Source: Acidobacteriota bacterium (GTDB taxonomy: Bacteria > Acidobacteriota > Terriglobia > Terriglobales > Acidobacteriaceae). From it: DNA of 64,000 nucleotides. Below, one piece after another: positions 1 through 8,854 of the stretch. The notes under the pieces are model-generated. The model ran no database searches. It was not told the origin of the DNA and was given only the letters and a program-made list of their open reading frames with translations. Both the position numbers and the translations under genes were made by a program. The number at the start of each line of letters is the position of its first letter. The first letter of the stretch is position 1. The stretch is from NCBI GenBank assembly GCA_028872955.1, contig JAGWNX010000002.1, positions 1-64,000 of the forward strand, written 5' to 3'.

Positions 1-6
1 CTAAGC

Positions 7-414
7 ATGACAACCAACACCGAGTCGAAGAGCCTGGGACAACTGATCAAGAGCTACTTTTTCTGGACCTATGAGCGGGGCAGCCTGCACTACGACGTGA
101 TGGTCACGCTGATTCTGCTCTTCCTTTTTCTTGCGCCGCAGTTGATTGACTTCAAGGACCGTCCGGTGGAGACCGTTGCCCTGCACTCCAGCGAAGTGCT
201 GGTGAAAGAGGCGGGCACCAGCGGCCAGAGCAGCCGCTTCATGTTCCAGATCCGCGAAGATGAGATGAACTCTGCCCATACGGACGCGGAGATTCGCGCC
301 GCGATCTTGCGGGTGGTGGAGCCGATCTCGGGCGAGGTCTCGGTGGAGCGCTATGAGCCGGTGCTGGACGCACAGGGCCATGTCGTCGCCTATGACGCGT
401 GGATCCTGCGCTGA
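7..414 (+). CDS. small conserved membrane-anchored protein of unknown function
   Basis: This 135-residue protein has one clear membrane segment at about residues 31-47 (MVTLILLFLFLAPQ region), a short cytoplasmic N-terminus and a roughly 85-residue soluble C-terminal domain that probably lies outside the membrane. I do not recognise a named family; the one-TM-plus-small-domain layout loosely recalls ExbD/TolR-like anchors, but no family residues support that. A TAA at positions 2-4, just before the ATG, may be the stop of a preceding gene, so the start at 7 is reasonable though upstream sequence is missing. The LolA-like gene follows after about 100 bp on the same strand, so a cell-envelope role is possible by context only. 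Confidence 0.6.
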   Translation: MTTNTESKSLGQLIKSYFFWTYERGSLHYDVMVTLILLFLFLAPQLIDFKDRPVETVALHSSEVLVKEAGTSGQSSRFMFQIREDEMNSAHTDAEIRAAILRVVEPISGEVSVERYEPVLDAQGHVVAYDAWILR

Positions 415-511
415 GCAACGCGGCCAGGCAACGAAACGGTGCCATGAGACAGACAGCGTCCGGCCGCGTCCAACGGCCTGACGACGAGACGAGAGATTGA
501 GGAGCGTACGC

Positions 512-1204
512 GTGCGAATGCAACCAACCTGGTGGAGAACAAGCCTGGCCGGCCTGCTGCTGGCCTTCGGCGCACACAGCATGCAGGCGCAGGACCTGGC
601 ATCGGTCATTCGACAGATGGATGCCTCCAGCAAGACCTTCCACTCCGCGGAGGCCGACTTCAAGTGGGAGTTGTATGAGCGGGTGGTCCGCGAGACCACC
701 ACGCAGAACGGCTCCATCTATTTTGTGAAGCAGGGTGGCAGCACCCAGATGGGCGCGCGCATCCTGCCCCCGAACGCCAAGTTTCTGGAGTACAAGGGCG
801 GTGACTTCCGTATGTTCGACCCCGTCTCAGACCATCTGGTGGAGTTGAAGGCAGGCGACAAGCAGAGCCAGGTGGAGGGCTTCCTGGCGCTCGGCTTCGG
901 CGCCAGCGGCAGCGACCTGCTGAAGAGCTGGAATGTCACGCTGGTCGGCACCGAGACGCTGAACGATGGCGAGCGTCCGGTGGCTACGGTCAAGCTCGAC
1001 CTGGTCTCCAAGGACCCCGCCGTCCGCAACAGCTTCTCGCATATCATCCTGTGGGTCGATCCTGTGCGGGACATCTCGCTCAGGCAGAAGTCCATCACAC
1101 CCTCGGGCGATGAAAAGACCGCCAGCTACACGCACATCCGCATGAATAAGCCGGTCAACACACGTCCGTACGAGATTAAGACGGACAAGAACACCACCCG
1201 CTAG
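512..1204 (+). CDS. LolA-like outer-membrane lipoprotein carrier family protein
   Basis: This is a secreted protein of about 230 residues. A basic N-terminus and hydrophobic stretch end in a likely signal peptidase site after MQAQ. The mature part has the LolA/LppX-type layout: an early 'fhsaeadF' segment, repeated beta strands such as 'GSIYF', and 'FLEYKGGDFRMFDP' followed by a Leu/Ala-rich helix. LolA family members carry lipoproteins across the periplasm; this divergent type in acidobacteria is usually assigned only at family level. The GTG at 512 is preferred because AGGAG at 500-504 sits 7 nt upstream; TTG 497 and ATG 518 are alternatives. It ends convergently with the glycosyltransferase, overlapping it by 4 bp. 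Confidence 0.7.
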   Translation: MRMQPTWWRTSLAGLLLAFGAHSMQAQDLASVIRQMDASSKTFHSAEADFKWELYERVVRETTTQNGSIYFVKQGGSTQMGARILPPNAKFLEYKGGDFRMFDPVSDHLVELKAGDKQSQVEGFLALGFGASGSDLLKSWNVTLVGTETLNDGERPVATVKLDLVSKDPAVRNSFSHIILWVDPVRDISLRQKSITPSGDEKTASYTHIRMNKPVNTRPYEIKTDKNTTR

Positions 1205-2625
1205 GCGGCTGCCACCGCAGGCTGGCGCGGGCGCAGCAGGGCGCTGGCCCACACGACGAGCACAGGAAAGAACTCCAGCGTGTAGCGTGGCTCGGAGTTA
1301 TCCAGCGTCAGCAGCAGCAGGCATCGCAGCACGATGCTGGCCGCCATGGCCAGCGCCAGCGCGCGATGCGAGGCTGGCAACTCGCCCCGGCGCACCAGGC
1401 CAAGCCAGCGGCGCAGGCCCAGCAGACCAGCGGCAACGAACAGCGCATTCAACACGGCGTAGGCGGCGGCAAAGGCCGTCTCGGCATGGCTCTGCGACCA
1501 CTGCCACCACTCCAGCGAGATGGGCAGATTCTCCGTCCGCGGGCGGAAGATCATATTCAGCAGCCGGGCCACGGGCAGCGCCACATAGTAGCGCAGCGGA
1601 TTGGCGCGGATGCGCTCCTCAGCCAGAGCCGCAAAGAGGTGGTCTGCCGCAGGAGAGGCCAGGTTGGTCCGGTTGTACTCTGCAAAGGCCGCGGCCGTGC
1701 GGTCGTACTGGTCCTCGGAGTCGAAGGCGCGGGTGGGCAGGTCGCTCAGCTCGATCCGTGCCCCGTCGTAGTTCCAGTAGATATCTTCCGTGGAGGCGAA
1801 GTCGATGGCCCAGGTGCGGTACCACCGCTGGAAGCCAAACGGGATGAACTCGCCGGGGTCCGTTGCGTAGCGCGGGGCCAGCGGCTGCAGCACGTGGAAG
1901 GTGCGGGCGTTGCGAATCGTCCAGGGCAGCAGCGGCAGCAGCGTGCATAGCGTTGCGACGCACACGGGGGCCAGGCGGCGGAGCAAGGCTTCCCTGCTGC
2001 GCACGCCGGCCCACAGCATGGCAGGCAGTACAGAGGCCGCCAGCAGCACCTGCTCCGGCCGCAGCAGAATGGAGCAGCCCAGCGCCGCAGCCAGTATCCA
2101 TAGCCAGCCTCCGAACGGGCGGTTGGGCTGTGCCTGCCAGCGCTCCAGCGCCATAAACGCCAGTGCGATCATGGCGAGTACAGGAATCTCTGCCAGCGGC
2201 AGCGAGACGTAGTTGGCCGTAAACGGACAGAGCGCCGCCAGCCAGAGCGCGGCCAGACCTGCCCGCCTGCCAAACAGGTTGCTGGCCAGCCAGCCCAGCA
2301 CGCCGCAGGTCACGGTGTCCAGCACCGCCTGCACCAGCATCACCGCGGTGTAGTGCTCGGTTCCGAACAGGCGAAAGCAGAGGACGAGAAACAGCGGATA
2401 GCCGGGGAGTCGAATAAGGGTAGGCACCGGCTGGCCCGCAGGCCCGGTCAGGCCATAGACGCCGTGAGTCATCCAGTTCTTGGCGATGTCGCCGTAGATG
2501 AAGGTATCGCCCGAGATGTTTGCCGTATGCAGCACGAACCACGCGCGCAGCAGCAGCGCGCAGGCCAGGCCACCGGCCAGGCACAGCCAGTGCAGCAGAC
2601 GATAGCCAGTGCGCGACGGGTGCAT
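1201..2625 (-). CDS. ArnT/PMT-like membrane glycosyltransferase (GT39/GT83 type)
   Basis: The 474-residue protein is a polytopic membrane enzyme with around ten hydrophobic segments. It carries the hallmark first periplasmic loop of GT-C enzymes: 'SGDTFIYGDIAKNW' with acidic residues, followed by 'IRLPGYPLFL'. Such enzymes transfer sugars or mannose from polyprenyl-phosphate donors to lipids or proteins on the outer face of the inner membrane. The acceptor cannot be told from sequence. A TATGAT -10-like box lies 8 nt before the ATG and no Shine-Dalgarno is visible, so the transcript may be leaderless. The gene is divergent from the large exopolysaccharide fusion gene and the two may share a 105-bp promoter region. 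Confidence 0.75.
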   Translation of the reverse strand: MHPSRTGYRLLHWLCLAGGLACALLLRAWFVLHTANISGDTFIYGDIAKNWMTHGVYGLTGPAGQPVPTLIRLPGYPLFLVLCFRLFGTEHYTAVMLVQAVLDTVTCGVLGWLASNLFGRRAGLAALWLAALCPFTANYVSLPLAEIPVLAMIALAFMALERWQAQPNRPFGGWLWILAAALGCSILLRPEQVLLAASVLPAMLWAGVRSREALLRRLAPVCVATLCTLLPLLPWTIRNARTFHVLQPLAPRYATDPGEFIPFGFQRWYRTWAIDFASTEDIYWNYDGARIELSDLPTRAFDSEDQYDRTAAAFAEYNRTNLASPAADHLFAALAEERIRANPLRYYVALPVARLLNMIFRPRTENLPISLEWWQWSQSHAETAFAAAYAVLNALFVAAGLLGLRRWLGLVRRGELPASHRALALAMAASIVLRCLLLLTLDNSEPRYTLEFFPVLVVWASALLRPRQPAVAAA

Positions 2626-2730
2626 GTAGAGGCATCATACTGTGCCGCGGGGCTGGCATGGTCGGCTGGCTGCGTTGACGCGGGCCGTGCATCCTCCTTA
2701 AGCTGAAGATGGCCTCGCGGAACCTCCCTC

Positions 2731-5700
2731 ATGGACAAACAAGTCTTCTACGACCCACTACGCAAGCGCTGGAAGCGGCTGCGCCGACTCTTTGACGTGC
2801 TTGCCCTGCTGGGCCTGCTGGTGGGTGGCGGCTTCCTGGTTGGCATGATGCGGATGCGTCCCCTGCCCGACCTGCTGCTGCAGACGCCGAAGCGCAACTA
2901 CCGCGCGCTGGCCAACCCTCCGGTTCCGGAGCTGAAGCAGGGGCAGAAGCTGCGTCGCTCGGTCCACCGCAGGACCGATCAACGCCCCTCCGAGGTTACC
3001 CTGAACCAGGGCGAGGGTCTGCGTGCTGCCTACTATGTGGAGGACGACCCCGCGAGCTACTCCTCGCTGAAGCAGCACATCAAGCAGATTGACCTGCTGT
3101 TTCCCGAGTGGATCCACATCGTCTCTCCAGACGGCAACCTGACCGCCTACACCATCGACAACCGCGCCTACCCAGTGGTGGATCGCAGCGGTGTGCACGG
3201 AGTGGACCGCGAGAACAAGGTGCAGCGCACCATCGCGGACGCGAAGGAAGATACGGAGATCTTTCCGCTGGTCAACAACTACAACCCGGTACGCGGCGTC
3301 TTCCAGCGCGAGATCGGCGACTTTTTGACCAATGCCCAGTCGCGCGCCAACTTTCTGGCGCAGATGGACCAGTTTCTGGCCGCGAACCCGAACTACCATG
3401 GCATCTCGCTGGACTTCGAGGACATTCCAGCCAACGCGCAGCCCGGGTATATGGCACTTATCCGTGCCCTCTACACCGACCTGCACGCAAAGAATCTTCG
3501 CCTCTACGTCAACACGCCCGTTGGCGATGATGACTGGGACCTCAAAGGCATCTCGGAGATATCCGACGGCCTGTTGCTGATGAACTATGACCAGCACCAG
3601 ACCGACAGCGAGCCGGGTCCAATCGCCTCGCAGGACTGGTTTGTCGACAATCTGAAGCAGATTCTGAAGACCGTCCCGAAGGAGAAGCTGATCTGCGCGC
3701 TGGGCAGCTATGGCTACGACTGGACGACGACCCTGCCGGAGCCAACCCGGAAGGGCCACAAGCCTGCCCCGGTCAAGGTGCTGACCTCGCAGAACCTCTC
3801 CACGCAGGATGCCTGGCAGGAGGCGGCCGACTCTGACTCGCAGGTGGAGTTGGACGGCGACAGCATGAATGCGCACTTTGCCTACGACGACGAAGATGCG
3901 CACGTCCGCCACCAGGTATGGTTCCTGGACGCGGTGACCGTTCTGAATCAGATGCGGGCTGCCCGGGCACTGGGTCTGCAGACCTTTGCGCTGTGGCGGC
4001 TGGGCAGCGAAGATGACTCGCTGTGGCGCATCTGGGACTCGCCGCTGAAGGCCGACCCGGTGAAGGATCTGGCCAAGGTTGAGCCGGGCTACGACGTCGA
4101 CACCGAGGGCGAGGGCGACGTACTGCACGTGGCACGCAAGCCACAGGCAGGCCATCGCACGGTCACCATGGACGACGACAAGAACGTCCCGCTCGAGTAC
4201 CGCACGGCGACCGACGAGTCGATGGACTCCTATCCGCTCTCATACACCGTGGAGCAGTACGGCTACCACCCGAAGCAGGTGGCTCTGAGCTTTGACGATG
4301 GCCCGGACCCGGAGTGGACGCCACGCATCCTCGACATTCTGAAGCGATACAACGTACACGGCACCTTCTTCATGATCGGCGAGCAGGCTGAGGCCAACGT
4401 GCGGGTGATGGAGCGGGTCTTCCGCGAAGGCCACGAGATTGGCAACCACACCTTCACGCATCCTGACATCAGCGAGATCTCTACCCGGCAGGCAGACCTG
4501 GAGCTGAACCTGACGGAGCGTCTGTTCGCCTCCAAGCTGGGCGTGCAGCCACTCTACTTCCGGCCGCCTTACTCCATTGATCAGGAGCCGGATACGAATG
4601 ACCAGGCTGCACCGGTGGCCCGCATTCAGGGGCTGGGCTACGTCATCGTCGGCGACAAGATCGACACCAACGACTGGGATGAGCATCCGCGCAAGACACC
4701 GCAGGAGATTACAGACTCGGTCTTCCAGCAGATTGCCGACATGCAGGCTCGGCCGTGGGCACGGGGCTCTATCATTCTGATGCACGACGGTGGCGGCGAC
4801 CGCTCCGCCACCATCAAGGCGCTGCCCGTGCTGATTGAGGCGCTGCGCGCGCACGGCTACGAGATTGTGCCCGTGTCGCAGCTGATGGGCAAGACGCGTG
4901 CCGAGGTCATGCCGCCCTTGACCCCACGCCAACGCTGGCAGGCGCGCGTCGACTCGGTCGCATTCTTCCTCTTCGGCTTCTTCAGCAACTTCGTGGTCAG
5001 CATGTTCTTTGTGGGCGACGTGCTGATGAGCGCGCGTCTCATCATCATCGGCCTGTGTGCCGTCGCAGACCGCTTCCGGCGGCGGCGCTTGCACACACGG
5101 GAGGAGTATGCGCCGCGCGTGGCTGTGCTGATTCCGGCATACAACGAAGAGATGGTCATCGTGCGGACCATCCGCTCTGTGCTGATGTCGAACTACAAGA
5201 ACATCCGCATCATTGTCATCGACGATGGCTCCAAGGACCGCACCAGCGAGATTGCCCGCGAGACCTACGCCAAGGAGATCGCCGAGGGGCGCGTGACCGT
5301 GCTGACCAAGCCGAACGGTGGCAAGGCCGATGCCCTGAACTACGCGCTGGCACAGACCGATGAAGAGGTCTACGTGGGCATCGACGCCGACGGAGTGATT
5401 GCGCACGACGCCATCACCAACCTGGTCTCGCACTTCGCGGACCCGCGCATCGGTGCCGTGGCCGGCAATGCCAAGGTCGGCAACCGCGTCAACCTGTGGA
5501 CCCGCTGGCAGGCGCTCGAGTACATCACCAGCCAGAACTTTGAACGTCGCGCGCTGGACCTGTTCGACGTCGTGATGGTGGTACCGGGTGCCATCGGGGC
5601 CTGGCGCACCTCCGCCGTGAAAGCCGGTGGCGGCTACCACACCAACACCGTCGCTGAGGATGCTGACCTGACCATGAACCTGCTGGAGCAGGGTTACTGG

Positions 5701-6264
5701 GTGATCTACGAGGACCGGGCTTTGGCCTTTACGGAGGCCCCGGTGAACATGGATGGCCTGATGCGGCAGCGCTTCCGCTGGTCGTTCGGCATTCTGCAGG
5801 CGGTCTTCAAGCATCGTGGCGCCATCGCCAAGCGACGGGCCATGGGCCTGTTCGCCCTGCCGAACATCGTGATCTTCCAGATCATTCTGCCGCTGCTCTC
5901 GCCGCTGATTGACCTGATGTTTGTAGCCGGCATCCTGCACTACTTCGTGGACAAGCACTTCCATCCGGAGAGCGCGTCCACGGCGAGCCTCTACAAGCTG
6001 ATCGCCTTCTTCATGGCGTTTCTCATCATCGACTTCGTGGCCTCGGCGCTGGCCTTTGCGCTCGAACGCAAGCATCCGGCCAGCAAGGGCGACGCCTGGC
6101 TGCTCTTCCACATCTGGATCCAGCGCTTCTCGTATCGGCAGGTCTTCTCCGTCGTGCTCTTCAAGACCATGAAGCGAGCCATCGACGGCAAGCCGTTCAA
6201 CTGGGACAAGCTGGACCGCACAGCCAAGATGTCTGCAGAGACGGACAAACTAACCGGCGTTTAG
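2731..6264 (+). CDS. GH18-like / NodB polysaccharide deacetylase / GT2 synthase fusion protein
   Basis: One 1177-residue chain joins three enzyme modules. Residues 17-38 form an N-terminal membrane anchor. Residues about 90-455 resemble a GH18 (chitinase/spore-wall hydrolase) domain, with 'GISLDFEDI' where Glu230 would be the acid. Residues about 510-710 are a NodB deacetylase with 'SFDDGPD' (Asp522/523), 'HEIGNHTFTHP' zinc histidines, 'RPPYS' and 'LMHDGG'. Residues about 790-1030 are a processive GT2 domain with 'PAYNEE', 'DDGSKDRT', 'DADG', 'EDADL' and 'QRFRW', followed by C-terminal membrane helices. By homology it would polymerise an N-acetylglucosamine-type polysaccharide, deacetylate it and possibly cut it. 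The start ATG has only a weak ribosome site. Confidence 0.85.
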   Translation: MDKQVFYDPLRKRWKRLRRLFDVLALLGLLVGGGFLVGMMRMRPLPDLLLQTPKRNYRALANPPVPELKQGQKLRRSVHRRTDQRPSEVTLNQGEGLRAAYYVEDDPASYSSLKQHIKQIDLLFPEWIHIVSPDGNLTAYTIDNRAYPVVDRSGVHGVDRENKVQRTIADAKEDTEIFPLVNNYNPVRGVFQREIGDFLTNAQSRANFLAQMDQFLAANPNYHGISLDFEDIPANAQPGYMALIRALYTDLHAKNLRLYVNTPVGDDDWDLKGISEISDGLLLMNYDQHQTDSEPGPIASQDWFVDNLKQILKTVPKEKLICALGSYGYDWTTTLPEPTRKGHKPAPVKVLTSQNLSTQDAWQEAADSDSQVELDGDSMNAHFAYDDEDAHVRHQVWFLDAVTVLNQMRAARALGLQTFALWRLGSEDDSLWRIWDSPLKADPVKDLAKVEPGYDVDTEGEGDVLHVARKPQAGHRTVTMDDDKNVPLEYRTATDESMDSYPLSYTVEQYGYHPKQVALSFDDGPDPEWTPRILDILKRYNVHGTFFMIGEQAEANVRVMERVFREGHEIGNHTFTHPDISEISTRQADLELNLTERLFASKLGVQPLYFRPPYSIDQEPDTNDQAAPVARIQGLGYVIVGDKIDTNDWDEHPRKTPQEITDSVFQQIADMQARPWARGSIILMHDGGGDRSATIKALPVLIEALRAHGYEIVPVSQLMGKTRAEVMPPLTPRQRWQARVDSVAFFLFGFFSNFVVSMFFVGDVLMSARLIIIGLCAVADRFRRRRLHTREEYAPRVAVLIPAYNEEMVIVRTIRSVLMSNYKNIRIIVIDDGSKDRTSEIARETYAKEIAEGRVTVLTKPNGGKADALNYALAQTDEEVYVGIDADGVIAHDAITNLVSHFADPRIGAVAGNAKVGNRVNLWTRWQALEYITSQNFERRALDLFDVVMVVPGAIGAWRTSAVKAGGGYHTNTVAEDADLTMNLLEQGYWVIYEDRALAFTEAPVNMDGLMRQRFRWSFGILQAVFKHRGAIAKRRAMGLFALPNIVIFQIILPLLSPLIDLMFVAGILHYFVDKHFHPESASTASLYKLIAFFMAFLIIDFVASALAFALERKHPASKGDAWLLFHIWIQRFSYRQVFSVVLFKTMKRAIDGKPFNWDKLDRTAKMSAETDKLTGV

Positions 6265-6278
6265 AGGGCGTAGCCGGG

Positions 6279-6953
6279 TCAGGTTGCGTAGCTAGAGGCG
6301 GCTGCGGACACCACCGTCAGCGGCGTGGTGGCCGCTGCGGGTTCAGTCAAGATGCGGTGGTGGATGGTAAACAGCGCCAACTCCAGACGATCGGAGACGC
6401 CGGTCTTGTCGTAGATGCTGCGCAGATAGTTCTTGACGACCTGCTCTTTGGTGCCCAACTGGGCGGCGATGTCCTTGTTTTTGCAGCCCTGCACAATCAG
6501 ACTGACGATCTGCATCTCGCGGCGGGTCAGGCGCTCGCGAACCCGGGCAGCCACGGAGTCCCGGGCTGGCGCTGCGGCACGGCGCCCACCGTGCGAGACT
6601 CGTTCGCCACGGCCCACGCGGCGGATGGTCTCAGTCAGCTCCTGGCCGGTAATGGCGCGGGCGACCAGTCCATCCAGCAGCCCGCAGGCTTCTTCGGATA
6701 TCTGCTCCCGATTCTCCACCACCAGCACCAGTCGCCCATCCATGGCGCGCACCTGGATGGCCAGCTCCGGCAGCCGGGGATTCAGGCTGGAGGCGACCAC
6801 TACCACCGCACCGCGAACGGCGTCGATGGCTGCGACCAGCCGCGGCAGGTCGTCACACTGCGCCACAATGCGCATGTCGTCCTGTTGCGACAGGACACGC
6901 GCCGCCCCGGCACGAAAGATAGCCTGGTTATCGGCAAGGATGATGTGATTCAT
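6279..6953 (-). CDS. LuxR/NarL-type regulator with degenerate receiver domain
   Basis: The protein has 224 residues: an N-terminal receiver-like domain (about 1-118) and a C-terminal LuxR helix-turn-helix (about 139-195, 'LTRREMQIVSLIVQG' and 'VKNYLRSIYDKTGV'). The receiver begins like a true response regulator ('ILADNQAIFRAG'). However, strand 3 reads 'VVVVASSLNP' at residues 50-59 where the phospho-acceptor Asp should be, and the switch Thr and Lys are also not recognisable. It is therefore probably phosphorylation-independent. AGGAG lies about 10 nt before the ATG. It is divergent from the response regulator-flavoprotein gene across a 237-bp spacer and could regulate it. Confidence 0.8.
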   Translation of the reverse strand: MNHIILADNQAIFRAGAARVLSQQDDMRIVAQCDDLPRLVAAIDAVRGAVVVVASSLNPRLPELAIQVRAMDGRLVLVVENREQISEEACGLLDGLVARAITGQELTETIRRVGRGERVSHGGRRAAAPARDSVAARVRERLTRREMQIVSLIVQGCKNKDIAAQLGTKEQVVKNYLRSIYDKTGVSDRLELALFTIHHRILTEPAAATTPLTVVSAAASSYAT

Positions 6954-7190
6954 CGGTCAAGGTCTCCTGCCATAAGCAAAGTGCGTTTCACAGCACTCAT
7001 CGGCAGTCGCGCAACCAAGCCCGGCAATGTCTGCAAATCGGACACCAGCCCGGGTTAGCGGCCGCTCTCCGCAAGCCTACCCGAAAAGTGGAAGCCATGG
7101 CGGCAAGGTTTTTGCACCGTCCGCGTCAGCACCCGCATCTCACTCGATGGGGCGGTATGGGCGGGTCGCCCGCAGTGTTAGAACATTGCT

Positions 7191-8846
7191 ATGGGAAAGC
7201 CGATACTTCTTGCAATCGACGATGACACCAGTGTCCTGGAGGCGGTGGTTCAAGACCTGCGCCGGCACTACGGCCCCGACTACCGCATTGTGCGCGCCGC
7301 CTCAGGCGCCGCAGCTCTGGACATCTGCCGTCAGCTGAAGGAGCGCAAGGAGACCGTCGCCATGTTCCTGTCGGATCAGCGGATGCCCGGCATGACCGGC
7401 GTGGAGCTGCTGCAGCAGGCGATGCCACTGTTTCCTGAGGCTAAGCGCGTTCTGCTCACCGCCTACGCGGATACTGAGGCGGCCATCCGCGCTATTAACT
7501 CCGCCAAGATTCATTACTACCTCAACAAGCCCTGGGACCCGCCGGAGGAGAAGCTGTATCCGGTGCTGGATGACCTGCTGGAGGCCTGGAAGGCTGGCTA
7601 CAGGCCGCCCTTTGAGGGCATCCGCATTGTTGGCGTGCGCTGGTCGCCACAGGATCACGCGGTGCGAGACTTCCTGGCCCGCAACCGGATTCCCTACCAA
7701 TGGCTCAACCCGGAGTCCAGCTCGGAGGCCGGGCAGCTCCTGCACGAGAAGGGGCTGGATGACACCCGGCTGCCTGTCGTGATCTTTGGCGACGGCACGG
7801 CGCTGGTGCAACCGGAGATCGCAGAGCTGGCGGCAAAGGCCGGACTCCCCACCCAGGCCCAGGAGGCCTACTACGACCTGGTGATCGTGGGTGCCGGGCC
7901 GGCGGGTCTGGCGGCTGGCGTCTATGGCGCCTCCGAGGGGCTCAAGACGCTGATCGTCGAGGGTGCCGCACCGGGCGGACAGGCTGGTTCCAGCTCCAAG
8001 ATTGAGAACTACCTCGGATTTCCTGACGGCCTGAGCGGCGAGGAACTGGCCAAACGGGCCTACCTGCAGGCGACGCGGCTGGGCGCAGAGTTTCTTACGC
8101 AGCACGTCACCGGGGTGACCACAGAGAACCAGTACCACGTGGTGCATATGCGCGATGGCAGCCAGGTGACCTGCCGGGTGTGCCTCATCGCGACCGGCGT
8201 GAGTTACTGCAAGCTCGAGGTAGAAGGGGCAGACCGCCTGGCTGGCGCAGGGGTGTACTATGGCGCGGCGCAGACTGAGGCTCAGGCGTGCCAGAACGAG
8301 ACGGTCTACGTGGTGGGCGGTGCCAACTCCGCCGGGCAGGCTGCCATGCACTTTGCCCGATACGCGCGTGCGGTACACATGCTGGTACGGGCCGGGTCGC
8401 TGGAGCAGAGCATGTCCAAGTACCTGATCGACCAGATCGCGCAGACTCCGAACATCGTTGTCGAGACGGGCACGGAGGTTCGCGCCATGTGCGGCGGCAA
8501 CCGGCTGGAGAGTATCCGGCTCAGCACGCCGCGTGGCGAGGAGACCCGTCCGGCGACCAGCGTGTTTATCTTCATCGGAGCCGCCCCCAAGACCGACTGG
8601 CTGCCGGCGTGCGTTGAGCGCGATGAGCGCGGGTTTGTACTGGCAGGCAGCGAGCTGAAGGCACGCATGAAGGCGCGCTGGCCACTGGAGCGAGAACCCT
8701 TCCTGCTGGAGACCAGCGTGCCTGGCATCTTTGTGGCGGGGGATGTGCGGCATAATTCGGTGAAGCGGTGCGCTTCCGCGGTCGGCGAGGGGTCAATCGC
8801 CATTCAGTTTGTCCACCAGTATCTTGCCAGTATGCGCGTGTCGTGA
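7191..8846 (+). CDS. response regulator fused to thioredoxin-reductase-like flavoprotein
   Basis: The 551-residue chain has three parts. Residues 1-125 are a CheY-like receiver with 'AIDDD' and 'FLSDQRMPGMTG', the Asp being the likely phosphorylation site. Residues about 135-215 look like a thioredoxin/glutaredoxin fold whose active-site loop 'WSPQDH' has no cysteine. Residues about 225-551 are an FAD/NAD(P)H oxidoreductase with 'VIVGAGPAGLAAGVYGA', 'GGQAG', 'VYVVGGANSAGQAA' and 'GIFVAGDV'. Where true thioredoxin reductases have CAxCD, this one has 'VYYGAAQTEAQAC', so no redox dithiol exists. The next gene, a cyclic-nucleotide-domain kinase, starts 8 bp downstream and is the obvious partner. 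A TTAGAA box 7 nt before the ATG suggests a leaderless start. Confidence 0.88.
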   Translation: MGKPILLAIDDDTSVLEAVVQDLRRHYGPDYRIVRAASGAAALDICRQLKERKETVAMFLSDQRMPGMTGVELLQQAMPLFPEAKRVLLTAYADTEAAIRAINSAKIHYYLNKPWDPPEEKLYPVLDDLLEAWKAGYRPPFEGIRIVGVRWSPQDHAVRDFLARNRIPYQWLNPESSSEAGQLLHEKGLDDTRLPVVIFGDGTALVQPEIAELAAKAGLPTQAQEAYYDLVIVGAGPAGLAAGVYGASEGLKTLIVEGAAPGGQAGSSSKIENYLGFPDGLSGEELAKRAYLQATRLGAEFLTQHVTGVTTENQYHVVHMRDGSQVTCRVCLIATGVSYCKLEVEGADRLAGAGVYYGAAQTEAQACQNETVYVVGGANSAGQAAMHFARYARAVHMLVRAGSLEQSMSKYLIDQIAQTPNIVVETGTEVRAMCGGNRLESIRLSTPRGEETRPATSVFIFIGAAPKTDWLPACVERDERGFVLAGSELKARMKARWPLEREPFLLETSVPGIFVAGDVRHNSVKRCASAVGEGSIAIQFVHQYLASMRVS

Positions 8847-8854
8847 AAGAGACC

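Noticed and set aside
4240-6111. A 623-residue minus-strand frame under the GH18-NodB-GT2 gene
   Set aside because: It lies fully inside a recognised fusion enzyme and has no motif of its own.
7191-8846. Calling the flavoprotein a thioredoxin reductase
   Set aside because: The CxxC active site is absent from both the reductase and thioredoxin-like parts, so only the fold is supported.
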